A stretch of 64,000 nucleotides of DNA from Lingula anatina. Lineage: Eukaryota > Brachiopoda > Lingulata > Lingulida > Lingulidae. Where the stretch lies: NCBI RefSeq assembly GCF_001039355.2, contig NW_019773958.1, forward strand, positions 581,679 through 645,678, written 5' to 3'. Below the pieces are notes generated by a model that worked only from the letters and a program-made list of their open reading frames with translations, was not told the origin of the DNA and searched no databases. Below are positions 11,901-25,990 of this stretch, one piece after another (positions within the stretch are counted from its first letter, which is position 1; every line of letters begins with the position of its first letter). A program made the translations under genes and the position numbers.

Positions 11901-14900
11901 CGCTAAATTTCAAATGATAAGTTGACTAAATATTAGTTTTGGTCTAACATTATATTCTGTAATGATCTTTTTCTCTTAAGTCATTCAAATAAACATTTTT
12001 GGTTTTGTTGTACCTTTTCTGTGTCATTGATATGCTAGGATGATCAATTCTTGATATGCAAACGGAAAATGGATGCTCTCCTTTGATGCTTTAGTTTATA
12101 GAAGAGATCAACAGTTTAATACAGGTAGTTCTCAAAATAAGTGTTGGGTCAATATTGTGTTGAAACCTTGTATTTTGTCAGAAAATTGATTTTCTGTCTG
12201 TTTTTGGAGGTGTTTTAGTTCTGATTTTTATCAAGAAGATTTGTTTTAGGACTAATTGTTTTTACAGCTATAGGCTCACAAGGATGAATATGCTACAAAT
12301 GGTTTTGAAAGTGTATCCAAAGGATTTATCCAGATTATGCCCCAAATATGGTTTTTACCATTTATTTGGCATGAGTTCTAGGAAGAACTATTACTGTAAC
12401 AGTACAAGTGAAACTCGAGATTGCAAATTTAAAAGGGCAGGTGTAAATGGTTAGCTACTTTGACTTCCAAGAGAAATGTATGCCAGACTGTTAAACAATA
12501 CTCTTGCTTTTTTTGTATTGTAAATGCTATTGATCTACTGAATAAAAGTCATGTCTGTCCAAGTTCTTTGAAATGATTAAAAAGCCAATGAATGCAACAT
12601 TTGGGTCATCAAGCATATTGTTCTCTTCTACTTTTTGATAACAAAGTCAAACACATAATGGAGTCAACTGGTAAGACAGAAATGGTATGAAGAGTGACAC
12701 AATTTAAGAATGATGACTATGCTCTCTGTTTTCATTTTGTTCATTTTTTTTACGTTTTGTTCATAATCTGTTTAGTTTGTCTTTAAAACCTACTTAGCTT
12801 CTAAACTTCCATTTGGGGTTTAACAGGAGACAATTAAAATACCACGTGGAAAAAGAACATTGTTGAAATTTGATTTTTGTAGACAAAATCTTATTCCTTT
12901 ATTCAGAAATAAACATGGCTGTTTGGCAACTTCATATATTAGCTAGTAATAGTTGTCTGAGGGCAATTACAGAAGATTTTTCTGCTGATTAATGAGATAG
13001 ACAAATACTGGGATTTTATAATCTTATCTCATACCCCAGAGAACAGTGTTTATGTACAATATCAGTTTTTATGTTTGGTGCTTTTTCTTTTTTCTACCAA
13101 ATATACAAAATACAAGTTCTGAGGTGGTATACATTTATACAGTTCAGTCATTGTTTATATGGTAAATGTTTTAACTATTCTATAATAATGCTTTCCAGTT
13201 AGGAATAAATCTACGAAAAAATGTTTAAGAGCTCATGGAACTTCATGTGTCAGTCTTATTCATATATGCAACTGACATATGAGAATGTCTTCTGTTGAAC
13301 CTTGTGAATTATTATACAAATTGTACAAAAGAACGTTTTTTAAAGAACATTTGAAAGTACTGTAAATCTATATCATTATTGTAATGTACATAGTTCTGTG
13401 CTTATTTGCTTTCAGTACAATTTTCATTAAGACCATTACCTGCATACAGAATATTCAGATTAATCATTAATGTGGTTTTCATAGTGGTAATACCAAAAAC
13501 AAAAGAATACTTTCTTATTGTATTCAGAATACTTTCTTATTGTATGCAGTTATAACTTATCACAACATGGGGTGATTGTGTGCCTTTGATTGTGATTAGC
13601 AAAATTTTTTTCACTTTCCAACACATTTTGCTACTACTTACATTATGATGATATCATGTTTGCATAATATTTAAGATAAATATTCTTTACAGAGCACAGT
13701 AGACAAGCTGTTGAAGAAAGCCAACATGGCAGTTCTCATTGGTACTTCATCGTGGAAAGAACAGGTTCTCGAGGCCATCAGTGTCAGTGCAGGTGAGTTG
13801 TGCTTTCAAATAATTATGGAAAAGAGATTAAAAATTTGATTTTAGACTTATTATAATAATAAAAAAAAAAACTTTGACATGTTCAATTTGATTGAATGGT
13901 CAATAAATTATAAGTTTTCTGAGTGTTGCCTGTGATCCATCTTGTTAAACTGTTCATTTTGACTAAGAACTATTTTTTAATTATCTTTGATGCAGGCAAA
14001 CCAATAAACATGCTTTCTGTAGGTGTAGAGCTCATGATTATTATCCTTGTTGACCAGAATCATGTGCTTTCATACATAATTGAATGAACACAGAATATGT
14101 AAATATTATCATGGCCTTTAAGTCTGCACCAACTGCTACATATCAGCCGTATAGAATTCTTGGTTTTATCAGTCACGAAAGTGTGACGTCCTTGACAGGC
14201 AATATGATTGGAAAAAAGTTGATTTTTTATAATCCTGGTCTTCAGTTACTGTTACTCTCTGGATTATAAGATCTAGGATAGTGTATGTTAGGACACACTG
14301 AGAAAGAATAAACACCCTTTGACTAAAGCAAGCATTTTGTCATATTATCACCATCTAAAACATTTTAAAACTTGGAGTCAAGTTATGGATGGATAAGCAT
14401 GAAAAAGACTTGATATATTAATTTTCTTTTAATAGGCAAAAAGAAACATTTTAGCTGACTAGAAATATTTCAGAATGATAGGAGATTGTTTCCTTAATTG
14501 GATGATTTGACATCAATTTTGTATGATGCAAACAACACCCACTTTGGTTATACAAGACACATTATTTAAGAAACCCACTATAAATAGTCACAATTTCTGG
14601 TCATAAACACACTACCAGTGTGTTTAGGATTTTGTCATATTGTTCAGGTGATTGACTGAGAAAAAACTTCATTGAAAATGGCAAAAATTATGATATTATA
14701 TCATTTTTTTCTACAAAAATTTTTGAAAATTTTGATTTATTTATTTGTTTGTGTTTGGCAGGAGTGATATTGTGGCTTATTCAGAACCTCCAGACACTTC
14801 AATTATTCCACCCACATTTTATATGAATATCTTAACAGGTTTATACATATGTAATCATTTAAAAGAGTCAGTTATTGAAATCCTGGTATGATGTAATAAC

Positions 14901-16900
14901 AAACATGACAACTAACAATTTCAGGAACTCTATTTGTCTTTTTTATTGACTAACATGTATGTGAATTGGTCAGGGTTGCATGGGATAGAAGGATTAAGAA
15001 GTTGCTATTAGGCACAAGCACACCTGCCACCTTCAGGATGTTTTCAATTCCAGTGGTACATTTAACTGAACCAGTCCACTTTGAGAGGTCCAAACTTGTT
15101 AAAAAAAAGCTACAAGGATTTTGACTCCCTTTCACAAATTCTCCCAAAGTTCACTTCCTGCTGTTTGGCTAGGTTGATTAAATGGCAGTGCATTGTGCGG
15201 GGGTTTGTTTGACTTCGTTGTATATACCGTTCGATGTGAAAATGGCTGAGTTTCAGAGCGCTGATTTTGACTGACCTCTAGCCTCTTAATTGTTGGCAAC
15301 AGAAAGTATACGGCTTTTTAGAGGGCTTCAGAATCTCAGTTAGGATGCTGAAATAATAAGGGTTATATGTCACTTTTTAACATTAAATGGGCTTGCATTT
15401 TTGGAAGGCAACTTTGACCAATCAGCATACAATGATACTGATGACCAAGCTGAACTGTAAACAACTGGATCTGTGTAACCTTTTCAGCATATCCAAGTTT
15501 GGAGGATATTGGGTCACCACGTGTGTATAATATTATAACATAGAATTCTATATAGCATGCTAACTTAATTCAACTAGCTATAGACTAACAGCTATAGACT
15601 AAGAAATTCCAGTAGACCCCATGATTAGCACCCCGAGTATCAATCACCTCTGTTGTCATCATACCACTTCGTTACCAACATCAAAATTTGTGACAGGGAT
15701 AGTATATATGCTGGTGCAGGAAAGTCACTGTCAGTACTCTCTGAATCTCAGGTGCCGGGTGGTCGTCTGCTGGTAAAGTATGGAATCAAAGCACTGAATC
15801 AAAGCACTGATAAGCATCATGCAGCTCTGAGAACAAATGGCACCAAGTCCTCTTATATATCCTGCATAGAGCTTTTTGTCATAGTTGGCAAATTAGCATG
15901 GAAGGAATTATGGATGGATGTGCTGTATGCTCTATCAGTCATTCATTTGTTTTATTTTTGATATAATGTTAATGATATTTTAAGTAATTTCAGTTAAGTT
16001 TCAGTTTTTGTTACTGTGATTACTGCCTGAACTGAAGTGCCAATTAGACCCTTTAAGAACAATGGTACTAACTGCATAACAATCAGTAGGGTCCTGTCAT
16101 GGCATATAACTTGCTTTCACACATAATTCCTGTAGTTGTCCTTTAAAGGATAAAGAAAACAGCATTTCATTTTGAAAATTGGCCTTGAAAACATTACATG
16201 GTCTGGAAAGAACCTTTTGGAAACATTCAGGAAAAACCTAAATTGTGACATATAAATTGTATTTTTTTCTGTTTTTGTGATTAATGATCTTCTATTCATT
16301 GCCATCATTTGCCATGTCATATGAAATCTCTGTGGATTTCAAGCTTAACGATTTTGATGAAAAGCTCCCTTCAAGACAAAATGGGGATCCCATGCACTAA
16401 ACCTAACATTGTGTGTGAGATAACAAACCACACAGCAGTTCTTGCTTTACATGAAGCCATTAGATTTTTCTGAAATATCTGACAGAAACCTTATTGTAAC
16501 CTTGCTAGTCATTTGGCAAATGTTCTGTCATGTTTTGAATTAGTGTGACTTATTTGCTTTGAAATATCTTTTATTTATACAATAAAAGAATATACATCTA
16601 GAGCATGCTGTAGATCAGCAGGTATGACTCTTGTAATATATATTTGTGACAGATTATTTATTTGCCTGACAGACCTTTCCCGTATATTTTAGTAAATATG
16701 TTTCTGTATATATTAGCTTTTCAACCTTGTCCTGCAAGGCTTCCGAAAACTTCCTCTTGAATTAAGACAATGCTATATTGAAAGAAGAATTTGTATATTT
16801 CTTTTATATGACTTTATTTTTTGGTCAGGTGTTTCTTCTGTTAATATTCTGCTATCCTTGTTACAAAATATTTTATAAATATATGTTCTGTTACAATTTT

Positions 16901-16944
<44 letters not shown>

Positions 16945-19900
16945 GATTCTTACTATAATATATAGAGAAAGGCAGGATATTAATTTCATTATTGCAATCA
17001 TGGGGGTCACTATTGGAACAAGTCAAGTGTGTTTGTGGTAATTTATCTAAAATAGTTTTCCTGGACATCCATACTATTAGAATTAGAATGGCAGTGCTTA
17101 ATACTAAACCTTTTGATTTGATCAAGTTTTGTGCTGTCCAATACTGCATAGTGCTTTTTGACAGTAGATTTGAATGAGTCGAATGATCATGGCCTTCAAA
17201 AGTACCTTGTTTGTTTTGTGACACTTTGTACTTTTTATTGCTTTTAAGATCATTGATTTTCATAGAACATCTAAATTGTATGTCAGCAGAATTTTTCTTG
17301 TCAGTGTTTTATAGTGGTTAAATCAGGGACATTTTGATTTTAAGATTGAGTTTAAATGATGATTAATATATCTCTAAAAATGTTGAAGATTGCAGAAATT
17401 TGATCTAGCCATATCATTGTCTGTGTGACATTTCAATGAAAAGTCCATTATAAGTAGAATAACATTCATGTTTTAAAAAATTATGATTTTACTTATTCAT
17501 ATATAGAGACCAAGATTGTAAACAAGTAGCTTAACATTAAGTGCATCCATATAAGATTAATTGGTTCCTTGGTGTGAAGGCAAATTGATCTCAAATAGGG
17601 GAAATATTGAGGCTTTCAAAATATATTAGTCCAAACGTTCAGTGGACCAACAGTTTCCTTTGATATCAGTTTAGTGCAGTCCAGTGAACCATCAAACAAA
17701 CATACTATAACCATCTTGACCAACAAACATTTTGACTTCAGAACAATGTACCTTTTGATTATAGAACCTTGGTATCAATGAGTCTTCAAACCAATAACCT
17801 TTCAGAACAATCAAGATGCCCTTATGCCATGAATAATAGACCGACCCATGTACACAAATTTATAGTCACCTGTTACTGCAGAGCTTGTTGATTAAATTTG
17901 ATCTAAATATATTTTGCATTGATTGATGAGCATATTTTGTCTAGTTCCTTGAAATCCTGTCTGTTTACTTTTATCAAGTTAAGGTCCAATATTGGTCCTA
18001 GAAATAATATGTGGGAAGCAAGTTAATCTAATTGAACTCAAATGGTTATTGATGTCTTTTGGTACACTAGCAGTCTTGCCTTGTTGGAAAATGTTTGATG
18101 ACAGTATAACCTAGCACCGATCTTGGACATGAATATATCAGCTTTATTCCATTTCTTTTAAAATTACAAATCTTACATTTAAAAATGACATATTGAAACA
18201 TCCCTTGCCTGGCCTGGCCTGATCCAAAATTGTTGAAACCAAAAAATTTGGTATAAGGACAAAAGGGGAAATGAGTGGTTTTGGTTAAAGTTAGTGTTAT
18301 TTTGTGTTATAATTGTAATGCAGATGTAAATAATGATGGTTACAGATACAAATTTGTTATTGTTTTCTTTTTTATGTTTCAGGAGATGATGATGATGGGG
18401 AAGGAGAGGAGAAATTGCCCTCATGCTTGGATTATGTCATGCACTTCCTGACCATTTTCTGGAAGTTACTTTTTGCTTGCACTACACCGCCTACAGGTAA
18501 CATACATGTTGAACATCGCACAGTGTTTTTCGAAAATTAGCTACAAAATGCAGACCCATAGCCAGCAATTTCAAAGGAGGGGGGTTCTTTTTCTGAGAAA
18601 CTGGATCTTTTTAAATTTACCATGAAACCTTTGTGTACCTAGATCAATTTTTACCCAGAGCAGACCTATTTGTGGCAAAACAGGGCAGTTCGTTTGAAAC
18701 CCCCGTCCCTCCTCCCTCCAGCTATGGTCCTGAAATGTGTTTGGCCTGTATAATCTATAATGACGATAATTGATTGTTTTATGTCATGTAAGTGCTACAG
18801 TTTTGTGATAGGAAGAATTTTATATTTTTGTATCAGACCTGTGTGCTTCTGGATTCCCTCTCTTGCTGGAATCCCCTGTCATGTGAACGCTATTATATTA
18901 ATTGCAAGCCTCTCTACTAATCATATGTATAGTAATTAATAAGTATATTTATTGAATGTAGAGTGTTGATTTTTAATATCTTATATGATGCAATATTATC
19001 ATATCATGGCTATTGAACTTTAAGTGCCATATTTGTAGAATATATTGTCAGGGCATGGTCATTGTAATGATGAACTTGTGTCCCAAGAATAAATGAATAA
19101 ATAAATATATATACATATCTTTTCCAGATTACCTTGGTGGTTGGGCTGCGTTTGTTGTATCAATCCTGATGATTGGTGTCCTGACAGCGTTCATCACTGA
19201 CTTGGCCTCACATCTGGGTTGTACCATTGGTCTGCAGGACACAGTTACAGCAATATCATTTGTTGCTCTGGGTACAAGTGTTCCAGGTGAGAAACAGCTT
19301 GCACATGCCGTTCCCAGATCATGGCTTGGAAAAGTTTTGCACCAAAAACTCACGATCAGTTGACCAAAATCGGCAGTCTGGTTCTGAATTATAGTAAAAG
19401 ATATATTGGGGTTCATTGAAAGCCTTGAACACTTGCTAATTTACCATTAGTCAGATTAAGACTGAATTTGAAATTCTCTCTTTATCTGCCATGACAGCAA
19501 GTGACAAGCACCAAGGGTTCTTTGCTCTTATTGCCAGAGAACCTCAAAGTCCAGATCCATTATTGCTTCTCCAGGCTGTTGATTGGCAAAATTGGTCCCC
19601 AATGGCAATTAGGACAAGACTGATTTCAGATGCATTTTAAACTTTTTCTATTGAATTGAATTCTTACATTCATAAAATATTGAATTCAAGCTATAGCAAC
19701 AAGAAAAGTTTGCGACAAGGATTTTGCAAGAAAAATTTGTATTGCTGCTAATTTGCAGCAAATTTTTGAAAAACCTTTGCTACAGGCCTAATATTTTCTA
19801 AGGGACTAAATTATATTTGCCCTGTACTTACATATTTTTGTAAGAAATCTTTTGCTAGTAAAGTTGCAACAGTATTAGAACCAACTATATTTTTCACTTG

Positions 19901-20331
19901 TTGATGGATAACTTTGCTGGAATAATTTTTTCTTCCATTTTTTTATCTTTTAAGATACTTTTGCCAGCAAAGTGGCAACAATTCAAGATAAGTATGCAGA
20001 TGCCTCCATTGGTAATGTTACCGGCAGCAATGCTGTGAATGTATTCCTGGGCATTGGTATTGCTTGGACCATTGCAGCAGCTGTCCACCTGGCCAGAGGA
20101 GAGCCATTTGTCGTGAAGCCTGGATCTCTGGGTTTTTCTGTCACAATGTTTTGCATATTTGCAGCCGTTGCAATTGCGATATTAATAATTAGAAGAAGGC
20201 CATTCGTAGGAGGAGAGTTGGGTGGGCCTTACAAATTCAAGCTACCAACAACTGTGTTCTTTGTTGGACTATGGGTTTTTTATGTGTTGTTATCGGCATT
20301 TGAAAGTTATTGTATAATTCCAGGGTTTTAA
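8993..20331 (+). CDS. SLC8A: Sodium/calcium exchanger (SLC8/NCX), 3' half, five exons
   Basis: Plasma-membrane antiporter that exports one Ca2+ in exchange for three Na+. Visible exons are 8993-9144, 13693-13792, 18383-18496, 19128-19286 and 19955-20331, all with GT-AG borders and compatible phases. The protein runs from the end of the cytoplasmic regulatory loop (…MLGKPRLGE…, …ESQEFK-STVDKL…) through an acidic stretch (GDDDDGEGEEK), the conserved LPSC-DYVMHFLTIFWK segment, and the second alpha repeat. That repeat includes ALGTSVPDTFASKVA and the ion-coordinating GNVTGSNAVNVFLG motif. The C-terminus is PGF followed by TAA at 20329-20331, the usual NCX ending. The N-terminal membrane half, alpha-1 repeat and Calx-beta domains must lie upstream of the window. 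The protein aligns with vertebrate NCX1 across the whole visible part. Which paralogue it is cannot be told, since invertebrates often have a single NCX. Confidence 0.96.
9145..13692 (+). other. NCX intron
   Basis: Intron between the exon ending ESQEFK and the exon starting STVDKL. It holds one small inverted-repeat element (11167-11396) and otherwise AT-rich unique-looking sequence. I see no additional exon of the family here. Confidence 0.7.
11167..11396. mobile_element. Short MITE-like element, about 230 bp
   Basis: The left arm (11167-11207), containing GATCAATCTAACAGGATTGG and TCCATCTCCA, is matched by an imperfect reverse complement at 11360-11396 containing TGGAGGTGGACCGATCCTG and TTAGATCGATC. 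The interior has no coding capacity. Arms of about 40 bases with several mismatches suggest an old non-autonomous DNA transposon. No clear target duplication was found. Confidence 0.6.
16905..16939. repeat. AT microsatellite
   Basis: Uninterrupted (AT)n of about 35 bases inside an NCX intron. Confidence 0.95.
17630..17860. repeat. Diverged interspersed repeat with AGAACCTT…CAATGA units
   Basis: This stretch carries AGAACCTTGGTATCAATGAG, AACCAATAACCTTTCAGA and TCAAGATGCCC. These closely resemble the ordered segments at 52735-52850 and 63158-63245 (AGAACCTTCGGGCCAATGAA, GAACCTTCAGACTATCAAGA, TGCCC). Three occurrences in one window point to a dispersed, internally repetitive family. Its boundaries and class are unknown. 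Confidence 0.45.
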
Positions 20332-23300
20332 GAACCCTGGGTCCCCTGTTGTGTTTACCCTTAGATTGGTAACTTCTGTCAACCTTTGATAAGGCAACAG
20401 AGAGCAAGTGCACTGTTAATGCCTGTGATGATCAGGTCCAGACTATGTATGAGCATGAGTAATATGAACATGTCCAATAGACATGCAGATATAATCTGAT
20501 GTATTGCACGAAAGATTGAGACAATATGACTGTGATGAAGAGTGGTGACTTCTGAAAAAAAAAAAAGAACTGTTCACAAAAGAAAACAAAATGAGGATGG
20601 ACAATGCACTGGTATCTTGAGAATAGTGATTGTCAGCTGCAGCCTGTACACACCTAATTTTCATCTAAATGCAGTGTTGTTTCTTAAACACTCAAATACC
20701 TTAAATTCATTCACTGGGTATCACAAAATTATTGTATATTTCTGTACTGTATAAAGGTAAATGTAAGTTGCAAAGTGTTAACAGGCCAGCACCAAACACA
20801 ATAATCTGTAGTTTTGAAGAAGTGAAACATATGACTGCAGTGATAATGTCATATTGTGATCAAGTCCCAATTATTTAAATCACTCAATTTTATGTCTCTA
20901 CACTTTGCAATGGAAATCACAGTTAACTAAGTTTTAAATGTATGTCAGTGTTTTAAAGACTTTTTTAAAAATTGCACATATCGGTGGTCTGAGTTTAAAG
21001 AACAGTAATTATAGAAGCATAATTTGAGTAAGGCATATTTTCTTCTTTTGATATAAGACTAAATCAATAAATGTTTTTAAAAATTTATAACTGACAATAG
21101 TAACTATATCACACATGTTGACAAAACAGACTTTACTTTTTACATATAACCATGGAAGTAGAGCTCTACTTCTATGTTATAACCAATCTGACAAGGTAAT
21201 TGTTTTTTCATTTGATTGTTATTTTGTTTGTTGACACACAATATGTTTGTTTAATTATACATTATTAGTGGCACAGTGCAATGGTTGTAAAAGCCCCACC
21301 CCTTTTATGATCTAGTTTACATTTTGCTGTGTTTATTTTCACTGCGTTTATTATTATTATTATCTCTGGTTTATGTCAGTATTTACGAGTATCACACTTA
21401 CCCATCCAGTATTTTTCTAGTGCACCTAGTTTTTAAAAAGAAAAATCTTCCATAAGGGTTAAAAAAAAACAATGTTGTATTTTGATGTAGTTATGTGTCT
21501 TTCATTTGACTTGAAATATACTGTACATTTATATGATTAAAAAGACCAATTTGTACATGATCAAGAGTGTAACAAAGTTGGTGGCATTTTTTCTGTCATT
21601 TAGCTATTTTCAAATGGCAGTTCTTTGAATGATACCTTGAGAAATTTTTAGCTGGTGTATTTTATTTTACATTCATGGAATATGTCACTAATTTCCCTAG
21701 TGTTGTTCACATGGTAGTTAGTTGTTTTTTTTGTTTTTTTGGTTGTATTTATTTTCCTTCTGCAATGGTTAATTTCTCCTATGGTCAATAATGGCTTGGT
21801 GATATTACTTCTAAAGCTATATTTGCACTTTATCAAATAGTTTTTTTAACATAGCAAAATTAAAGTATGTACTCCCAGCAGTGGCCTTTTTGCCAACTGC
21901 CATGAAGCCTTTGAACTAGCTCAATTTATAAAACAATAATCAAAGTAATGACATTTCTTTCCAGCTTGTTATGTGTAAGGGCAGTACTGACATAAAGAGT
22001 GATTTGAGCTGAAATGTTATTAAGATATATCAGAGCTTTCCTTTCTTTTTACATAGCTTTTGCTATTTTTGAAAAAGAATTGTGGTCTGTTAAATGGTGT
22101 AAGGGTTGTACATAATCTTTTAAACAAAAAACAATCTTTAAACTGTTCTTTCTGTAAATTTTCAAGAAATCGCACTTAACTGTCCAATTTATATGGTCTT
22201 TGCTGGTAGTATTTAGTTGTCGCGTGTATTATACATTTCATACAATCAAAAGGAGATCAAAGTAAAACAGTTATGTCAGTAGGATTGCTTTTCAATAGTG
22301 TCTTTCAAAGTTACTTAATATTGGCTTTTGAATAGTTATCAAAAATTACCAAATGTTCACACCCTTTGATTGCTAGTGAATGCATTATATAGGTTTCCAT
22401 GTCACTTATTATTGTAATTTTTGTTAATACATGCAGGGTAATTTGCATTGTTTCAGCAGCAGAGAGTTATATCAGGCGTTATGTATATTTGCAGCACATA
22501 AATATTATTTATGGCTTCTATTAGTAGAAAGCTATAGGACTGTTGCGTACCTCATGTTTGATCTCCTTGTTACAAAGGTGTACACATTTTTAATCGTCTC
22601 TTTCCACAGTTATTTTTAAACCCATCACTCATCCTTTTAATCATCCTTTGTTTTTATGTTTCATATTTTCGATATTGATACTAGAAGGTGAAGTTATGCC
22701 ACAAGGACTGTGTATTTGCTGTGGAGATTTTTGGCTCTGTTAAACACTAGAGAGATACGATTTGGGTAGATCATGAACTTTCTGACTTCGTTTTGAAAAA
22801 ATGGTTTTGGACTTCTTAGTCTAAAGCAATCTCCCGTGCGAGCTTGTTTTCAAATATTGTATGGTAATCAAGGTAAATAGCAGGCACACATCAGATTTTG
22901 AAATTACTGACATTTAGAATACTGTCATTAGTGACTGGTCACACATTGTTGGTCCTCCTTCATCTTAAAGCAATGGTTATTTTAAATTGCAAATGAATTA
23001 TGTTGTAGATTTATATGCCTTTTTGGAAATCAACATCCCTTAGCTAATAGTTCATTTGCAGGGAAGATAAATATTAAAATAGAATTGTTCCAGAAATCTT
23101 AATTTATTTACATAATTGATGAATGGTCAGGGCCATGGAATGCAATGACTGGTTAATGACAAATTTACAACTTGGCTACTTTCATCTTTGTTTATGTTTC
23201 TCATAAAATGATACCAGTTTAGCAAAAATAAGATTAGCGAAAATTAATGTTTTCCTACAGAATTTTGTTTTCAGAATCTAGTCTGTAGACTATTGCACCT

Positions 23301-24250
23301 GCAGGAAAAGTGGTAAAATTACTGGGTTTTTTTTCTCATTTCTCATATTGTTATTATTAGTACGTGTTAGCACCATTTTCACAATTGCAATAACATTAAG
23401 GGTTAACAGCTTTGCAAATATTGTAAAGCTACCTCTTTTATAACATCTGTGTTCTCTTTGGAGGGTCTTAGGATAGTTGCATATGGTATGTAGCATTTAA
23501 TGTTTTCAAGACCTTCAATCATGTTGTATTTAAACAATAGTAGTTTTAAAACCTAGTTATTCAATTATGATATAAATACACATTATCCCAATAACATTTC
23601 AAGCCATAGTTTTAATGCGCTTTCAGTATGAAATTTGCTCTGGTAGTCTGAAAAAAACCTGCAATGGGACCACCTCAGTTTATACTGAAAAGTGGTTGTT
23701 GTGTTCCAGTGACATAACTTCTACCATCAACCCGTTTCAACAAACAGTCAAGTTTGATGATCATTTCTCTATATCCCTAGAGAGAGAGTGGTGCCCTTGT
23801 AATTCCTGGTCTTCCTTTGATATTTAAGACCTAAACATTCCCTTGTTATCCCATGTGATGTTTGCAGGAACTGGATCCCGTTTGATATGGTCAAAAGGCA
23901 CCATTGCCTTGGAGAAGTTGCCATGGCATCATTGCTATGACGACAGTCCACTCACCGTTATACAACAATCCACTTAGCTTTATCTGGACTGATAGCTTAG
24001 AGCAGGTTTTTGTATTATTATTACTCTAGTTTTTGTGAGCTTCTTTGGTTTATCATGAAATGTCTTTTGCTTGGTGCTTTATTGCCATTACCTAGTGCAC
24101 ATTTACTGAAATGTCTTGCCTTGTTAACATTTTATGCCAAGGTTTTATCTATTTGACATTTTCCTTTGTGCAAATTTTCTTAGTTTTTGTACACTGATTC
24201 TCTTTAGGGAATGTTTAGACTGTTATTCACTGAGAATAAAGCAGCAGTGT
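20332..24250 (+). other. Probable NCX 3' UTR and downstream sequence
   Basis: AT-rich sequence after the NCX stop with no credible gene on either strand. Candidate polyadenylation signals include AATAAA near 21065 and AATAAA at 24235-24240, the latter followed by GT-rich sequence. A long 3' UTR is common for exchangers, but which site is used cannot be seen. Confidence 0.4.
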
Positions 24251-25990
24251 TTGAAGTGTGAATTGAAGTATTGTCCTTTTTTATTAGCACCAGTCTCAGA
24301 AATGAGGAGTTACATCTAACATACCATGTATGGGAGGCATAGTACCATGCAGGATTTCCAGCAATGAAATTTTTCACTAAAATTACCTAACAACTCACTT
24401 TAAAATAATTTTTCCAATGTTTTCTAAGAAGTAATGTACAACTGAATGCCACAGTTTCACATTGTGCAATATTTATTGCATTTGCCCATCAAGAAATACC
24501 AATTATACAAGTGTCATCTAATTTACCTAAAATAGAATATAAGACTGTGATCAACTTTTTATAAATAAATTGTACATATCAAATATGATATCAATACACT
24601 TACAACAGTAATTCTCCCTTGCCGACTAATGTTGATTGAGGCTGCTTTTATGTAAATCTTTACTGAAACGTGAGGAACGGACAGTATAATGTAATACTTT
24701 TGGCTAATAGAAAATATGAATGACATTTAGAAGTTGTACATATTTAATTCCAGTTGTATGTACTGCATGGGAAAACTATGATTATTTTGATAATATAGGC
24801 AGGGTATACAGAGCACCAAAGATAAAATATTACAAGATAAAAATCACCAACCTAAAAAGTTTTTGGTACAACTCATTTTAAAAGGCTATCAGAACTAATA
24901 AAATCTTCCAGGCCAAATTTTGCATAAAGCATACTTGTCTATTATGGAAAATGTTATCTCTGGTAAAATTAATGCCAAATTGTAAGAAGCGTTGTCTGCT
25001 CTGTAAGCCTTTCAACTGGTATGAATGCAGCTGCAAACACTTCCCCCGATGACTTGGCAGCACTGTTGTATGCTGAAAAAATCAACACAAAAGCAAATCA
25101 ACAGACATTTTGGCTCTATTCATTTTATGATATTCAGTAAGATCTTACAATGTGCAAATTACAACTCTTCTGAAGGTCAAAGACACAACATTTTTCAACA
25201 CTGGTGGGCTTAACTGGTTTTTTCGTAATGTGCTGATTTTCAATGTTACCTTCCTGCACGTCCTGTAAATGAATGTGTTGATGTCTATAAAACAGGTTCA
25301 TGCTTGTAGGATGTACTGACGATGCCTCTCTCTCTGCCACCTGCTTTCTGTGCCAACAGAGTGCTGCTTTCAAAAGGTCTGACAGTTTAGAAAGAATCTC
25401 ATTTTTTACCCCATGGGTGTCTGAAACCAACACACACAAAGAATATTACTGCATAAGTAAACCAACAGAGAAGGGGGCAAATGAAAATTATTCCGCAAAA
25501 TAACAATTGAACTTGTCAATTTCCAGATTAATATAATAATAAAATAATAAAAGTTAATGATGCCATGGAAAGGTGATCAAAACAGTCCTTTCAGCATAGG
25601 AGCCAGTTTGCCCAACAACATTATGAAAAATTCTGAAGTATGTATTAGTTATCCATACACTAGACCTATCCAGCATTCTGAAGCAACCAGGATGAAAAGT
25701 GTGTGCGTGTTTGTGTGTGGTGGTGGGGAGATTCATAGGGGTAGCCATTGCATACTGAGGCACAGAACCAGCACAATTGTCCAAGATATTTACAAAGTAG
25801 TCGATGTTAATATATTACATCCAAATGAACCCACAGTACATGATGAACAAGTCACTCCCTGCAATCAAATGTTTATTGCTTCAATGCAAGAATTCCAAAA
25901 TGAGCTTATGTTCAGGACACAGTGCAGTTTCAATGTTCTAAACCAGTTCAGAAACACTTAATTTGCAGATTTGTGTGAATCCCACCACCC
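24135..25990. repeat. Direct duplication 1, copy 1 (1,856 bp)
   Basis: This stretch reappears at 25992-27847 at a constant offset of 1,857 bases, and the open frames in the two copies translate identically throughout. A single N at 25991 separates them. Identical copies meeting at an N are best explained by two contigs with an unmerged overlap, not by a biological tandem duplication. The segment carries the last two exons of the unidentified minus-strand gene. Confidence 0.95.

Larger units (their letters stand above)
13793..18382 (+). other. NCX intron
   Basis: Intron between exons ending ISVSA-G and starting GDDDD. It contains an AT microsatellite (16905-16939) and a diverged repeat near 17630-17860. 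No further exon is recognised. Open frames near 14950-15147, 15653-15961 and 16841-17263 lack family resemblance or cross the microsatellite. Confidence 0.65.

Noticed and set aside
25557-25961. 134-residue plus-strand open frame, present again at 27414-27818
   Set aside because: The repetition is due to duplication 1, it runs antisense to the minus-strand gene's introns, and it has no recognisable family.
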